A stretch of DNA of 64,000 bases, from assembly GCA_034401135.1 (NCBI GenBank), contig JAWZSP010000006.1:4402001-4466000 (forward strand), given 5' to 3'. A program made the translations under genes and the position numbers. Shown here piece by piece: positions 44,352-55,188 of this stretch (within the stretch, counting starts at the first letter, position 1; each line of letters opens with the position of its first letter). Below the pieces are notes generated by a model, which did not search any database, was not told the DNA's origin, and saw only the letters and a list, made by a program, of their open reading frames with translations. This DNA comes from Volutella citrinella. Its lineage: Eukaryota; Ascomycota; Sordariomycetes; Hypocreales; Nectriaceae.

Positions 44352-45283
44352 TTATCCTCTCGAGGGATCCCGGATCTCTTCATCGGTATTGGTAAATCCC
44401 ACCAGCATCAGCCATTTCAAAGGGCGATCGGTGAGGGTATACGGAATGGTGTGAAAATCTAGATGCTCGCAATGCCTGTTTCTTTGAATGGCGAGGTCCG
44501 ACAGGTTAGGGAACAGGGATAGAAAATGCAATTCCGACAACCGCTCGTCTAGATTATCCACCCAGTCCTCGGCATCAACCGAGCGTAGCAGCTGATCTAC
44601 GCATGGGAAAGTCATTCCTGTCAGAGGTGGGACGAGGTCCCCGGTCTGTATGACATCTCGGTTGCCGTCCGCCCCTGTACCGAGCACGATGTCGAGTCGG
44701 TATAGGTATGCATCAAGTCCGCTTTTGGCCGCCGCAGTAAGCATCACCTTGAAGGTGTACTTGAAATAGTCTTTGTAAAACGGATGGATCTTATTGAGCG
44801 TCGTGGTCAATTTCGCCCGGGCGTGTGCAGATCCGTCAAATGAAGAGCCGATGACGTGGGTAGGTTCTTGAGAGCCTCGGCTAGATGGGCAAGGGCCTGG
44901 CCGCTGCTGAAGTATGCCTCTTGTTCACGAAGTTTCTGGGTGTAGGTGCAATGAGCACATGACCCCTGCGCATTGCATGTGCCCTCCGGCCCCAGTCCCA
45001 GGGAATGAAAGCTCCCGTCAGCTGGTGGTAGGTGGTGCACACAAACACCCAGGGTGTGAATGCTCGTGCGGAAGACTGGGTGTCTGGACACGGCCAACAG
45101 ACTCCCTAGACTGCGAGATTCCAGCATGACATATTGCGCCCCGTGCAAATAGGGCTCGAATGCGAACTCGCTCTTGGCTGTAAGGGCCTTGCAGGTTTGT
45201 CAAAGGGACATGAGGCATTCTTTCGACAGTTCGTCTGCTATCTGGCAAATGATCTCGGTGGGTAATTCGGAGAGGGAGGCCAT
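44352..45283 (-). pseudogene. F-box protein pseudogene
   Basis: From the ATG at 45283 an F-box-type start (SLSELPTEIICQIADELS) reads 27 codons to a TGA at 45202-45200; the same frame then resumes as QTCKALTAKSEFAFEPYLHG and runs on as LLAVSRHPVFRTSIHTLGV. CGA to TGA is the simplest origin of the stop. Near 44825 the frame must shift again to continue as IHPFYKDYFKYTFKVMLTAA and the following leucine-rich stretch. Both breaks lie inside family-like sequence, so the gene is dead. Related fungal F-box proteins act as substrate receptors of SCF ubiquitin ligases. Confidence 0.7.
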
Positions 45284-46560
45284 GGTCGACGAGGACGTGT
45301 CGCGCGCGTTATTCGAGGCTGCGTGGTGACAATTGCTGTGACAGAGCGGGATCTCTGGGATCGGGTACTGAGCAAAGATGGATTTCTCCTTGAAATTAGA
45401 CCTGCCGGGTGTTTTCCTTTGCCATGGTTACAATTGCATATCATACAATTGCATGCCGCCATCAATTGATGCATTGATCTACACTGATCTACAGGGATAC
45501 GCGCAAGACGCGTCAATGGAAATCTGCTAGTGTCTGCTATGTCTCAGCCCGTGTCTTAGCCACTGGGCTGTTCACTGGCTGGGAGGTTGAAGAAATGGCC
45601 TTCTGGGCGAAGATAGCAGCGGAACATGGCAGGATATCAGACAGGAGACCACGTGTAGGGATAGATTGTCGCTGATGCATCAACAATGTTTCATCAAACA
45701 TACCAATTGCCGGCGCGGGCAGCATCTCCCCATCCTGAAGGCTCATTGCACCAGTCCAGAAGTGAGGATCGTGATATTTGGTGGAGTTCGCACCATTGAG
45801 CACAGGGAGCAGCCTGGGCCATCCACCCCTGCCGGCTTGCGGGTTGTTTGAGGACAGCATGGTTGGATTGCCCGAGGCTGCTGTGTTCTCATCTTCGAGA
45901 CCGCGCAAGGGCCGCATTGTGACATTGCAAATCGAGGCGTGCTGATCTTTTCAGCTTCTGATCGGCCTCATCGGCATCTCTCAGCTCGCAAACCATTGAC
46001 GATGGATTATTAACAAGCCACACCACCGGGCTGATACTAACCTACCGGAACCACTGCCTAGTCACCATCCTTACGCGTTTCAAGGGTCGAGGGCCAAAAG
46101 TCTAAAGACTCGGTCATGGTTCCGTGACCAATCGGCCATCGTGCCTAGCGCCATCTGCCCACCCCCTTCTCGCATAAACCGGCTGTGGCAATCCTTCCTA
46201 TTGGCTGCTCCACTGCCCAATTTCACCGAGTCATGGCCACTGTCCCTGCATCTTGCACCAACGGAGCATAGTGCTCGCCACCAGGAGACCCCGAGTCGAA
46301 CGATTCGAGGCTTCCATGTGACGTCCACCCGCTGTTGACCCAATTCCCCGCTTCCCCACAACCTTTCCCCAGACACACACACACAAACCCGCTCTTGCTT
46401 CCCCGCAAAGGTGGTCTTGTCTCCTTGAGATGCCAAGATGAGTATAAAGAAGCTCGCCTATCCATCACACCAAGTTTGATTGCAACGCAACGCTGAAGTC
46501 TCATCGCTTTGCGCTCCAACAACCATCACCATCACCACAACTTGCTTGGCATAGGGCATC
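45284..46560. other. Intergenic, no gene recognised; promoter of MFS gene
   Basis: A 126-codon minus frame at 45537-45917 and a 118-codon one at 46080-46436 have no recognisable family or splice partners. The right end is the promoter and leader of the MFS gene at 46561. Confidence 0.45.
46443..46448 (+). promoter_or_regulatory. TATA box of the Dal5-type MFS gene
   Basis: TATAAA lies 118 bases before the ATG at 46561, with a CA-rich leader between them. Confidence 0.5.
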
Positions 46561-48289
46561 ATGGCCACTACAGTCAGAACCTCGGGCGACGAGAAGGACG
46601 TCGAGGCGTACACCATGGGCTCCAAGGTCGACCACCACGAGGTTGTGGGCGCCAACGGGCTGACCCAGGAGGAGATGGACTTTGTTGCCAACTTCCCAGA
46701 GGAGAAGCGGAAGAAGGTCTTGGCAAAGATTGACGTGAGTTCTTGGCAAACCTACTAGCGGCAGCCTTGCGAGCCTCATCTGACTGACCGAATCAGTGGC
46801 GACTTATGCCCATGCTCGTCATCCTCTACCTTGTTGCCTACATCGACAAGGCCAATATTGGAAATGCCAAGATTGAGGGAATGCTTGATGACCTCAAGAT
46901 GAACGGCGACCAGTACAACATTGCCTTGTCCATCTACTTTATTCCATGTGAGTCTCAGTCAGAAAAGTGCAGAGCTTGAACGGAAGAACTGACAACACCA
47001 AAGACATCCTTGCAGAGGTGCCTAGCAACATGATTCTCAACAAGTTCAAGAAGCCATCCCAATACATGGCCGCCATCATGTTTCTTTGGGGTGTTGTCGT
47101 TGTCGGCACTGGTTTCGTCAAGAACTTTGGTCAACTCTGTGCCGTTCGAATTCTTCTTGGCTTTTTCGAGTGAGTATCCTCTACCGTGCTTCATCCATCG
47201 CAAAGGCCCTAATTACTGACTGCCATCTTCAGAGCCGGATTCTTCCCCGGTGCCATCTTGATCATTTCCAAGTGGTATCTCCCGCACGAGACACAAACCC
47301 GAGTCGCGATCCTATACACGTCGGCCGCCACTGGAGGTGCCTTTTCTGGTCTCTTCGCCTTTGGAATCGCCAAGATGGATGGAGCTGGGGGGGTTGCTGG
47401 CTGGAGCTGGATCTTCGTCATTGAAGGCGTCTTCACCGTCGTCATGTCGGTCGTGACCTTCCTCATGCTCATCGACTCGCCTCCTCTGTCCCCCTGGCTC
47501 ACCGACGAGGAGAGGCGATACCTGATGCTCCGTCAGTCATCCTGGAGGGTCACCAACTCCAACGAGTACCGCGAGAAGAACTCTGACCGCTCTGCTCTGT
47601 GGTCGGTGCTCAAGGACTGGAAGGTGTACCTGCTCATCATCATGTCCTGGTCCAACGCCGCGCCCAACTACGGTCTCAAGTTCTCCATGCCGTCCATCAC
47701 CAAGGGAATGGGTTTCACGTCCAGCAATGCTCAGCTGATGACGATTCCCCCGTACCTCTGCGGTGCCATTTCTTCCTACGTGCTCTCTCGATTTGCGGAC
47801 CGTTATAAGTGGCGCATGCCATTCATTGTCGGCCCCCAGATCTGTGTGCTGATTGCCTTTTCCATTCTCATGACCAAGGCCGAGTTCATCGTCAAGAACC
47901 TGGGAGTTTGCTACTTTGCCGTCTGCCTGGCATGCACGGGCATGTACCCGATTCTGCCCGGTGTCACTGCCTGGAACGTCGACAACACGCCCGACCCGTC
48001 GAAGCGAGCCATCAGCATCGGTTACCTGGCCTGCGCGGGAACCATTGGTGGCATCTACGGCAGCTACATCTACAAGGACAACGAGAAGCCCAAGTACACG
48101 ACTGGATATGGCGCTTCTCTCGGATTCGCCACGGCTGGTATTATCTGTGCTGTCACCCTTGAGCTGCTGCTGCTGCGAATCAACAAGAAGCGAGCCCAGG
48201 TCAGCGAGTCTGAGATTCGGTCCAAGTACACGGAGGAGGAGCTTGAGAAGATGGGTGACCAGAGCCCTCTCTTCAAGTACAGCCTGTAA
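46561..48289 (+). CDS. MFS transporter, anion:cation symporter (allantoate permease/Dal5) family
   Basis: Exons 46561-46734, 46797-46947, 47004-47169 and 47233-48289 join through introns of 56-63 nt into 515 residues. The Dal5/Tna1 pattern is clear: WRLMPMLVILYLVAYIDKANIGNAKIEG, AEVPSNMILNKFKKPSQY, RILLGFFEAGFFPGAI and the C-terminal half with LSRFADRYKWRMPFI. Twelve membrane helices are expected at the plasma membrane. The family imports organic anions such as allantoate, nicotinate, sugar acids or tartrate with protons. As the first gene of the 46.5-58.6 kb group it is the likely importer of the substrate handled by the aldolase and the BNR enzyme. Confidence 0.92.
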
Positions 48290-48687
48290 TGGTATCACGC
48301 GGGGGGGATGCTGTTCTGTCATTACTAGCTAGATCGTAGATGGGCGGAGGATCGAGATAGTCAAAGCAATCCAGACTCACTTACTTCCATCTCAACTGCC
48401 AATCAGATGTTTCAGCGAGCCATTTGTGTGAAAATTCTGTGCCTTGTTCTCGAAAATTGCAGTGGGTATCTTATCCCATTCTCTCCCCGTCCTAGAGGCG
48501 TCCGTCCTACACCCAATCCGACGTTCAAGTGGGCATATTACTATTTTATTCGTCTTGTCGGCATGTCAAACATGAATTGTGTGAAGGGGAGATATCAGCC
48601 ACATCAAGATCAAGCAGCTTCATTCTTTTGATACAGTTCCCTTTAAATGTTCGCGTAGTCATTGATCAGCAATATTCTAGTTGTAAC
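48290..48687. other. Convergent 3' intergenic
   Basis: It is the shared 3' flank of the rightward MFS gene and the leftward aldolase gene. Nothing else was seen. Confidence 0.5.
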
Positions 48688-49674
48688 CTAAGAGCTCCAG
48701 GATCTATTCTTTTCGATATCTGCCAACACTCCCAATGTCTCCAGTGACCACTTCTTCATCTTGTCATCCAGAGCGCGGTACGGCCGCCTCATTTCCCAGG
48801 TGGCCTCATTATCGAGTCCCAAGTCGCGGCCAAGGTAGTACCACGCGCCGTATTTTGTGCAAGCAATACCCTTCTTGCATGCCCACTCGGCGTTGGCAAC
48901 CACATCTTGCAGCTTCTTTGCCTCGTCCACCTTTCCAGCCTTCCATAGATCATAAACAGCAGCAGTTGCGCCAGGGAAGATGTTGCCCATTCCTGTCACA
49001 CAGCCGCTGCCGCCAGACTGCAGCGTCGGGAGCAGGTAGTCACTGCTGCCTCCAAAGACACCAAATTGGTCATGCGAAAATCTGCTCGTAAGTCGCGTGA
49101 GCTTTCCGACATTGCCGCACGTCAGCTTGACAGCCGAGATGTTGGAATGGGAGGCCAGCGTGGCCAGTTGGTCCGAGTCCAGGTCGATGCCCGATGTGAC
49201 TGCGGGAAAGTTGTAGATGACAATGGGGATTGGAGACTTGTCCGCCACCTCCCTGTAGTAGGCGACTAGAGCATCACTAGGCAGGGCCTTGGCCCAGTAG
49301 CTGGGAGGAAGCAACAAGGCGAACTTGGCCCCGGCCCCAGCTGCGTCTTGCGCATTAGCGACAGTTTCCCTCGTCGAATGCGCCGAGATTCCTGCCACGA
49401 TGGGGTAGTCGGGCTTTCCAAGATCTGCCACGGCTCGGGCTGCTGTCTGGACAATGGAGATGCGCTCGTCCCTGGTAAGCAGGGCGAGCTCGCCATTGGT
49501 GCCGAGATAGACCAGGCCATGCATTCCGGCCTTCACCAGGGCCTGGCACTGGGTGTACATGGCCTCGTGGTCTACCGATTGCGTCTCATCGCCGGCTTTG
49601 TACAGCGTCACAACGGGGGTATAGACGCCCGCAGGGAGTGGGCTTGACTTGGGGGAGATTGTGCTAGCTTCCAT
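48688..49674 (-). CDS. DHDPS/N-acetylneuraminate-lyase family class I aldolase
   Basis: A single exon of 328 residues; the ATG at 49674 is chosen because upstream in-frame sequence lacks family features. The TIM-barrel aldolase shows GLVYLGTNGELALLT (the GTTGE pyruvate-carboxylate loop in variant form), VIYNFPAVTSG with the catalytic Tyr, and ISAVKLTCGN with the Schiff-base Lys. GSGCVTGMGN is the later family loop. Members cleave 2-keto-3-deoxy acids (sialic acid, Kdn, KDG, 4-hydroxy-2-oxoglutarate) into pyruvate and an aldehyde, or run the reverse. Beside a sialidase-fold enzyme, a sialic-acid-lyase-like role is attractive but not proved. It is probably cytosolic. Confidence 0.92.
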   Translation of the reverse strand: MEASTISPKSSPLPAGVYTPVVTLYKAGDETQSVDHEAMYTQCQALVKAGMHGLVYLGTNGELALLTRDERISIVQTAARAVADLGKPDYPIVAGISAHSTRETVANAQDAAGAGAKFALLLPPSYWAKALPSDALVAYYREVADKSPIPIVIYNFPAVTSGIDLDSDQLATLASHSNISAVKLTCGNVGKLTRLTSRFSHDQFGVFGGSSDYLLPTLQSGGSGCVTGMGNIFPGATAAVYDLWKAGKVDEAKKLQDVVANAEWACKKGIACTKYGAWYYLGRDLGLDNEATWEMRRPYRALDDKMKKWSLETLGVLADIEKNRSWSS

Positions 49675-50167
49675 CTTGGTGGTTGATAATAGGCGGGTGA
49701 GAGACGGGGGGGATGATGTTAGGGGCAGATAGTCGATGGAAGCCACAATTTTAACGGGTGCTTTATGCCCCGGTGACTGCTGTAGCTTTCGGTATCTCGG
49801 CCCTGGGCATTCAATGTGGCGAGAAATCATGATGATCGGGCCTCGACGTCCGAAGTCAAAGTGTGGAGTCGGAACCATCTCCGACTCAATCTTGTCCAAT
49901 CGGAGACATGACCATTGAGTGGCGACCCGTACCCCACAGTCCGGGGATGGAGGGGTCGCAGGGCGTGGCGGGGATTGAGCCCGCCTGGGGTGATTGGGAT
50001 AAACTGGCTTCAAGAGAAGCTGACCACTTTACAATCAGTCCATGTGCCGGATTGGTTAGCTGAGCAACGCGGTCACCTAGATCACTCTCCCTACGACTGG
50101 CTAGAAGTCTGACCCTGGTCTTTTCCCTTCTCTCTCCTGGTGAACACTCGCTCGCATTGGCAAACAG
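49675..50167. other. Divergent intergenic region
   Basis: It holds the promoters of the aldolase (leftward) and the FMN dehydrogenase (rightward), so the two could be co-regulated. A stretch near 49955-50080 has tRNA-like fragments but no cloverleaf. Confidence 0.5.
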
Positions 50168-51872
50168 ATGATGGATGTGCAGCAAGGGCAACGGAAGGTG
50201 GTCACCTTGAGTGACCTAAGCAAACACAATTCGGAAACGGACTGTTGGATTGCTGTGCACTCTAGGGTCTGGGATATCACAGACTTCATCAATGAGCACC
50301 CAGGAGGACCCGCAGGTTGATATCCTCCATCCTTCGACGTCGGATTGGGCTAACACTCGGACAGTTCTTCTGAAGCACGCTGGCTCCAATGCAACTCGGT
50401 TGTACGATGCCGTGCATGCACCAGACATTATTGAGGAGCTGTCAGACGACAAGATGATGGGCTATCTTGAGGAAACAGACCCAGACACGCCGCCTGCTGC
50501 GGCAGAAACCATCTCAGCAGCAAAGAAGGCGACTGCGCCTCCCCCGCCTCCCGCGTCAACTGAGGATATCCCTCCTCTGGAAGCAATCTTGAGCGCTCCC
50601 GACTTTGAGCAAGCAGCCTCCAAAGGTCTCACTGCCAAAACATGGGCGTTTTACTCATCGGCAGCGACTGACCTTGTGACGCACCAGCAAAACAAGGCCC
50701 TTGTGAGACGCGTCATGCTACGCCCTAGAATTCTCAAGAACGTGTTGAATGTCAACATGGAGAGAGACATTCTGGGCTTCAAGAGCAAGGCCCCGTTCTT
50801 TATCTCACCGGCTGCCATGGCTCGGCTCGCTCACCCCGATGGCGAACTGGCGTTGAGTCGAGCTGCCGCTGAAGAGGGAATCTTCCAATGTGTAAGACAG
50901 CAATCGTCCTGTATAGAATCACCTATGGCGTATCTAACAGCCTATAGATTTCCAGTAACGCATCCTACTCACTGAGATCCATCATCAAGGCCGCCCCGCC
51001 GGGTCAGCCATTCTTCTTCCAGATTTACATCAACTCGGAACGCCAAAAGTCTGAAGAGATTCTAAGAACTGCCCATGAGCTTGGCGTCAAGGCCATCTTT
51101 GTCACTGTTGATGCTCCTGTTCCTGGTAAACGCGAGGCTGATGAACGGGCTGCACAAGAAGGCACCGTCAAATCGGCAATCAGCGGTGGGGAGAGCAGCA
51201 AAGACAAGAAGGGCAGTGGGTTCGGACGTCTCATGGCGCAGTACATTGACAAGTCGCTTTGCTGGGAGGACTTGGCCTGGATCCGTCAGGCGTGCGGCGG
51301 CCTTCCAATCATCTTGAAGGGTGTCCAAACCGCCGATGATGTGATCAAGGCCTGTGAGTATGGCGTTGATGGAGTTCTTTTGGGCAACCATGGTGGCAGA
51401 TCATTAGATGGGTAAGCATTCCCTCACCAACTCCCGGTGCGTCTACTGACACCTCAAATCTAGGTCCCAAGCCAGCATCTTGATTCTGTTAGAAGTCCGA
51501 AGGCAGTGCCCAGAGGTTTTCGACAAGATGGAGATTTATGTCGATGGCGGATTTGAACGAGGTTCCGACATACTCAAGGCCCTTGCTCTTGGAGCCACAG
51601 CTGTCGGAATTGGACGGCCTTATCTATATTCCTTGCTCTATGGGCAAGATGGAGCCATGCAACTTACTCAGAGTATGTACCGAACTCCGAACTTACTACG
51701 CTTACTGACAATGCTGCCATCAGTTCTTAAGGATGAACTAGAGACTTCAATGAGGCTCGCTGGCGTTACGAGTCTGGCTGAGGTCACGCCTCGGTTGGTC
51801 AACACACGGGATATAGATCATCTTGTCGACGGTGGCGAGCCGGCTGCCATGCCTAGACTCTCCAAGCTTTAG
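50168..51872 (+). CDS. Cytochrome b5-FMN 2-hydroxyacid dehydrogenase (flavocytochrome b2-like)
   Basis: Exons 50168-50315, 50365-50891, 50948-51411, 51464-51672 and 51724-51872 join through introns of 49-56 nt into 498 residues. The N-terminal cytochrome b5 domain has DCWIAVHSRVWDITDFINEHPGG and a second haem His in LLKHAG. An Ala/Pro linker leads to the FMN barrel with APFFISPAAMARLAHPDGE, FVTVDAPVPGKRE, IILKGVQTADD and LLGNHGGRSLDG, which carries the active-site His. The first residues are hydrophilic, with no mitochondrial presequence like that of yeast Cyb2, so the enzyme may be cytosolic. It should oxidise L-lactate or another 2-hydroxy acid. In this group it may use a sugar-derived hydroxyacid. 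Confidence 0.92.
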
Positions 51873-51982
51873 AATTCATTCTTAGCCTCTCATATTAGAT
51901 GTATTCTACTTGTTCCATGATATAAACTTCTCAAATTGCTCAGAGCCGTCACAGAATAGCAGTGCGGAGGAGGTCTGTTAGA

Positions 51983-51988
51983 AATAAA
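51983..51988 (+). terminator. Polyadenylation signal AATAAA
   Basis: AATAAA 111 bases after the FMN-dehydrogenase stop codon; a plausible 3' end signal for that transcript. Confidence 0.4.
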
Positions 51989-52129
51989 TGACGGATGACA
52001 AAGACAAGAGCATTATCTGGTCCTTTTCGATTTCAACGACAAGTATTCATGACATATTGGCTCACATAAGGGTACAAGATAAGTTGATTCCGTTGGCATT
52101 ATTCGTGTCTATCGATAGTACGGTCCTAT

Positions 52130-53086
52130 TTACTTTGCAAGAGTCTTCTGAAATGCCTTGACAGCCTCCAACACCTCGCCATCTGGCTCCAGTCCAAGGC
52201 CATATGCTCTGCTGACATCAAATCTGGCTGGCCAGCTTCCAACAATGGCCTCGATTGCCGGATCAGCCTTCTCCTCAATCTGTGCCAGGGCTTCCTTTCC
52301 GCCCACCTGCTCCAGAGCATCTAGGATCTGTTGCACAGTGACGGTGATACCGGGCAAGTTGACGATGCGAGAGTCGCCAAAATTGGCTCCCGGGATGCTC
52401 CGGACCTTGACAAGGTTCTTAATGACGGTTGCGGGGCTAGTAACCCACATCTCCAGGCCCCGACTGACGGGCAAGACATTGGGGATGCCCTTGAGAGACT
52501 CGCGGACGATGCCGGATGCAAAACTCGAGGCGGCAGCTGAAGGAGCTCCCGGTCGCACAATGACGGTGGGGAGTCGGACAATTCGGCCATCCAAAAGGCC
52601 ACGGCGAGAGTAGTCGTTTAATAGAAACTCAATCATGAGCTTCTCCATCCCGTATGAGCTCTTGGGCTGGGGCAGAGTCTCAAATTCCCGTACAATCTCG
52701 GCCTTGCCGTAAATGGCGCATGAGCTGGCAAACACTACGACGCAGCCGGGAGACTTTTGCCTCAGCTGGTCGAGGAGACCCCTCACCGAGTCGAAATTGA
52801 CCTTGAGGCCGAGTTCTAGATTGGCCTCAGCGCCGCCTGACATCAAGCCGTGGAGGACGTACACGTGGGTAAAGGTCTGGCTGAGCAGGCTGGAGACGAC
52901 TGATGGATCCGTAAGGTCCGCCTTGAGTGATGTGACATTGTGATCGGATCCAGCAGGTACAGGCGGCTCAATGACATCTGTAAGCGTGAGGCGAGTCTGG
53001 GGGTTGCTGGCGAGGAGGGCAGCCACCAGCGCCTGACCGATGAAGCCAGCGGCGCCAGTAATGAGAATGTTTTCGGTCTGTGCCAT
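52130..53086 (-). CDS. NAD-dependent epimerase/dehydratase, D-erythronate dehydrogenase (DenD)-like
   Basis: A single exon of 318 residues. The extended-SDR Rossmann start ILITGAAGFIGQALV has GxxGxxG, followed by LKADLTD, a VFASSCAIYG strand with the catalytic Ser, and SSYGMEKLMIE with the YxxxK pair. IVRLPTVIVRPG is the typical later strand. The layout and the HGLMSGGAEANLELGLKVN segment match DenD-type enzymes that oxidise C4 sugar acids, as far as I can judge. A sugar-acid or nucleotide-sugar epimerase is the alternative. It is probably cytosolic. Its gene lies tail-to-tail with the FMN dehydrogenase and is the upstream neighbour of the BNR enzyme. Confidence 0.88.
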   Translation of the reverse strand: MAQTENILITGAAGFIGQALVAALLASNPQTRLTLTDVIEPPVPAGSDHNVTSLKADLTDPSVVSSLLSQTFTHVYVLHGLMSGGAEANLELGLKVNFDSVRGLLDQLRQKSPGCVVVFASSCAIYGKAEIVREFETLPQPKSSYGMEKLMIEFLLNDYSRRGLLDGRIVRLPTVIVRPGAPSAAASSFASGIVRESLKGIPNVLPVSRGLEMWVTSPATVIKNLVKVRSIPGANFGDSRIVNLPGITVTVQQILDALEQVGGKEALAQIEEKADPAIEAIVGSWPARFDVSRAYGLGLEPDGEVLEAVKAFQKTLAK

Positions 53087-53651
53087 TTTGCAAAGGTCTC
53101 AAATTATGCAGTGAATTGCGGCTGGCCAATTGTGATGCTATCGTGACTAGTGTGTCCTTGGACCTTAGTTCATACATCATGGGTCCTTTTAAGCGATGCC
53201 ATCGCAATCAGCGTGTTGTACAAGAGAGCGCGATGTGAGAGGGCGGCGTGATTGGCCACGGAAACATGACCGACCGCAGCAGTCTAGCCGGCCATGAGCC
53301 CGGTTGGTTCTCGGCTTTCCCTAGCTCCACTTCGGGGTTCCCGCACCTTCGGCCCCGGGCAGCCCGCGAAGGGGGTGGCTATCCCCGGTGTGTGGCCTGT
53401 GTATGGGGATTCCTAGTGAAAGAAGTTATTGGTAGTCTTCGGATCGCAGAAGGAGGCATTTCATCCAAGATATTATAGCCAAAGACCTGTCTTGTTTTCT
53501 CCTCAGTCTCAGTCTCACAAGATCAGGAGTCACTCAGGCGAATGGGGTCGTCTTCCAAGGTTTACCGTGGAAGGCGACTCGTAGATATTTGCATCATGAA
53601 CAGTTGCATTTTGCATCGTGAACAGTCATATTTTCCCTTGCTTGGTTTTGT
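53087..53651. other. Intergenic
   Basis: It holds the promoter of the leftward epimerase-like gene and the 3' flank of the leftward BNR gene. A near-tandem GCATTTTGCATCGTGAACAG motif pair lies about 53593-53628. Confidence 0.5.
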
Positions 53652-54797
53652 CTACTCGGCCTTCACCCATGCTTCGAGGTCGTCCAACCGAACATACTTG
53701 ATATACTGCCGGTGGAAAGTGAAAGCAATATGCCCCACCGCCGTTCCCTTGTCTCCAGCTTCCACATATATGCTGGGGTAGCTCAGTTCCCTATTCTCTT
53801 TGCCCATGGAACTGTTTGTCCCGCAGAAACCATCACCTTCCTCCAATACGCGCTCCGTCCAGGTCAGTCCATCATCGTCAGAGACGCCAAGAGTGAGTGT
53901 CTTTCTCGGAGTTCCCCAAATCGCCGCCTTCTCGCCGACGGCTGTTTGGTTGGGCCGCTTGTCATCTTCTGGGGTAATGTCGTCGTACAGCCCCTCGCGC
54001 TTGAGAGACTCGGGAGATGCAGCCGAGCGGTTGAAAACAATGGCTAGCTTTCCCGAAGGCAGACGAGCGGCGCAAATACCGCTATTGGGGTTTGGCAGGC
54101 TGGTAGCCTGTGGAGTCTCCCAGTCCAGTCCGTTTTTGGACGTTGATCGGTAGACATTGTCTGCCCAGCGGCTTCGGTAGACGGCGATCCAGGGCGATCC
54201 CGCAGAGGACGGCGGCACAATGTTCATGTGCACAGCTCCAAGACTGTCTGGGAACTGGTTCTCACTCCACGTCTTGCCTTCGTCCCGGGAGTAGAAAACT
54301 CCAGAGATGTCGTCGTTGCCGATCCACCGGAAACCCGGGGTGGTTCGGCAGTAGAAGACGGGGAGAACCCAAGTGCCATCCTCCAAGACCACCAGCGGCT
54401 GTCTCACGAAGACGCCGGTTTTGCCCTTGAGTGGCTGGCTTGCCTCAGACCAAGTGAGGCCGCCGTCGGTTGAAGTACGTGCCATGACATAGGCTCCGTC
54501 CTGGTTTCCGCCATCCTGGGATGTGTGGAACAGCCAAATGTGACCAGTCTTGGGCGCTCTGAAGAGGACTGGGTTCTGGCAGCTCCTGTTTTCTTCGTAG
54601 GAGATTTTGCGGGGTTCGCTCCATGACGTAGACCCTGGCTCTAGCCGCGAGAACCAGATGCTAATGTCTGGGAGGCCTTCCTGGGACCCTCCAAACCAAG
54701 CACAGAGCAGCGTCTTGTCTGGGAGCTGCAAAAGGTTGGAGGCGTGGCATTGCACGGTCGCCGATGGAATAGCGAGGCTCTGAAGAGTTGGCGCCAT
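53652..54797 (-). CDS. Intracellular BNR/sialidase-fold enzyme
   Basis: A single exon of 381 residues from the ATG at 54797. Three complete Asp boxes (SxDxGxTW) are present: STDGGLTW near 109-116, SRDEGKTW near 170-177 and SDDDGLTW near 306-313, plus a degenerate one (STSKNGLDW) near 218. This defines a six-bladed BNR_2 propeller of the exo-sialidase type. The N-terminus (MAPTLQSLAIPSATVQ) has no signal peptide, unlike secreted fungal sialidases, so it should act on an imported substrate. A clear FRIP motif and the arginine triad could not be assigned with confidence. Other BNR-fold families, such as rhamnose-glucuronate lyases, are alternatives. The neighbouring lyase-type aldolase favours release of a ulosonic acid. 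Confidence 0.82.
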   Translation of the reverse strand: MAPTLQSLAIPSATVQCHASNLLQLPDKTLLCAWFGGSQEGLPDISIWFSRLEPGSTSWSEPRKISYEENRSCQNPVLFRAPKTGHIWLFHTSQDGGNQDGAYVMARTSTDGGLTWSEASQPLKGKTGVFVRQPLVVLEDGTWVLPVFYCRTTPGFRWIGNDDISGVFYSRDEGKTWSENQFPDSLGAVHMNIVPPSSAGSPWIAVYRSRWADNVYRSTSKNGLDWETPQATSLPNPNSGICAARLPSGKLAIVFNRSAASPESLKREGLYDDITPEDDKRPNQTAVGEKAAIWGTPRKTLTLGVSDDDGLTWTERVLEEGDGFCGTNSSMGKENRELSYPSIYVEAGDKGTAVGHIAFTFHRQYIKYVRLDDLEAWVKAE

Positions 54798-55188
54798 GTT
54801 TCTGACAGTTTGGAAAGATGCAATGACTTTCAAGATGGTGATCTTAGTCCAGGGCCTCTCATCTCTGGCGCGTATCCTCTTGACTTTACATATCAAACCC
54901 TCAATTCGAGAATCTGCGGGGTACTCCGCAATCCGGGGTTAGTCAGAAGCAATCGGTCATCGCTCCGTGAGTACACAGAGGTGGCAAATGCTGGTCGAAA
55001 CGCCAATAGGAGACTAGACCGACCAAACCCGAGGGCGGGGGCGGGGATTCGCTCACATGTGGGGAAATTGAATCATCGGAGCCATCAACGAGGCATTAGC
55101 TTCTCAGCTTCCATCAGCCCAAATAAAGGACAGATCTTACCAAGACCCTGCCTAGCTACCAGTAAACAGATCAATCTTTACCACCAAA
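54798..55188. other. Divergent intergenic region
   Basis: Shared promoter region of the leftward BNR enzyme and the rightward aldo-keto reductase; consistent with co-regulation. No other feature was recognised. Confidence 0.5.

Noticed and set aside
45537..45917. 126-codon minus-strand frame as a gene
   Set aside because: It begins with a non-ATG-supported start, matches no family and has no splice partners.
47537..48322. Long antisense frame of 261 codons
   Set aside because: It lies opposite the MFS gene and reflects codon bias of the sense gene.
49955..50080. tRNA-like stretch on the minus strand (box A- and box B-like pieces, GCGGG/CCCGC arm)
   Set aside because: The T-loop has C where T54 is expected, no matching acceptor strand lies upstream and no seven-base anticodon loop forms. 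A covariance-model scan would decide.
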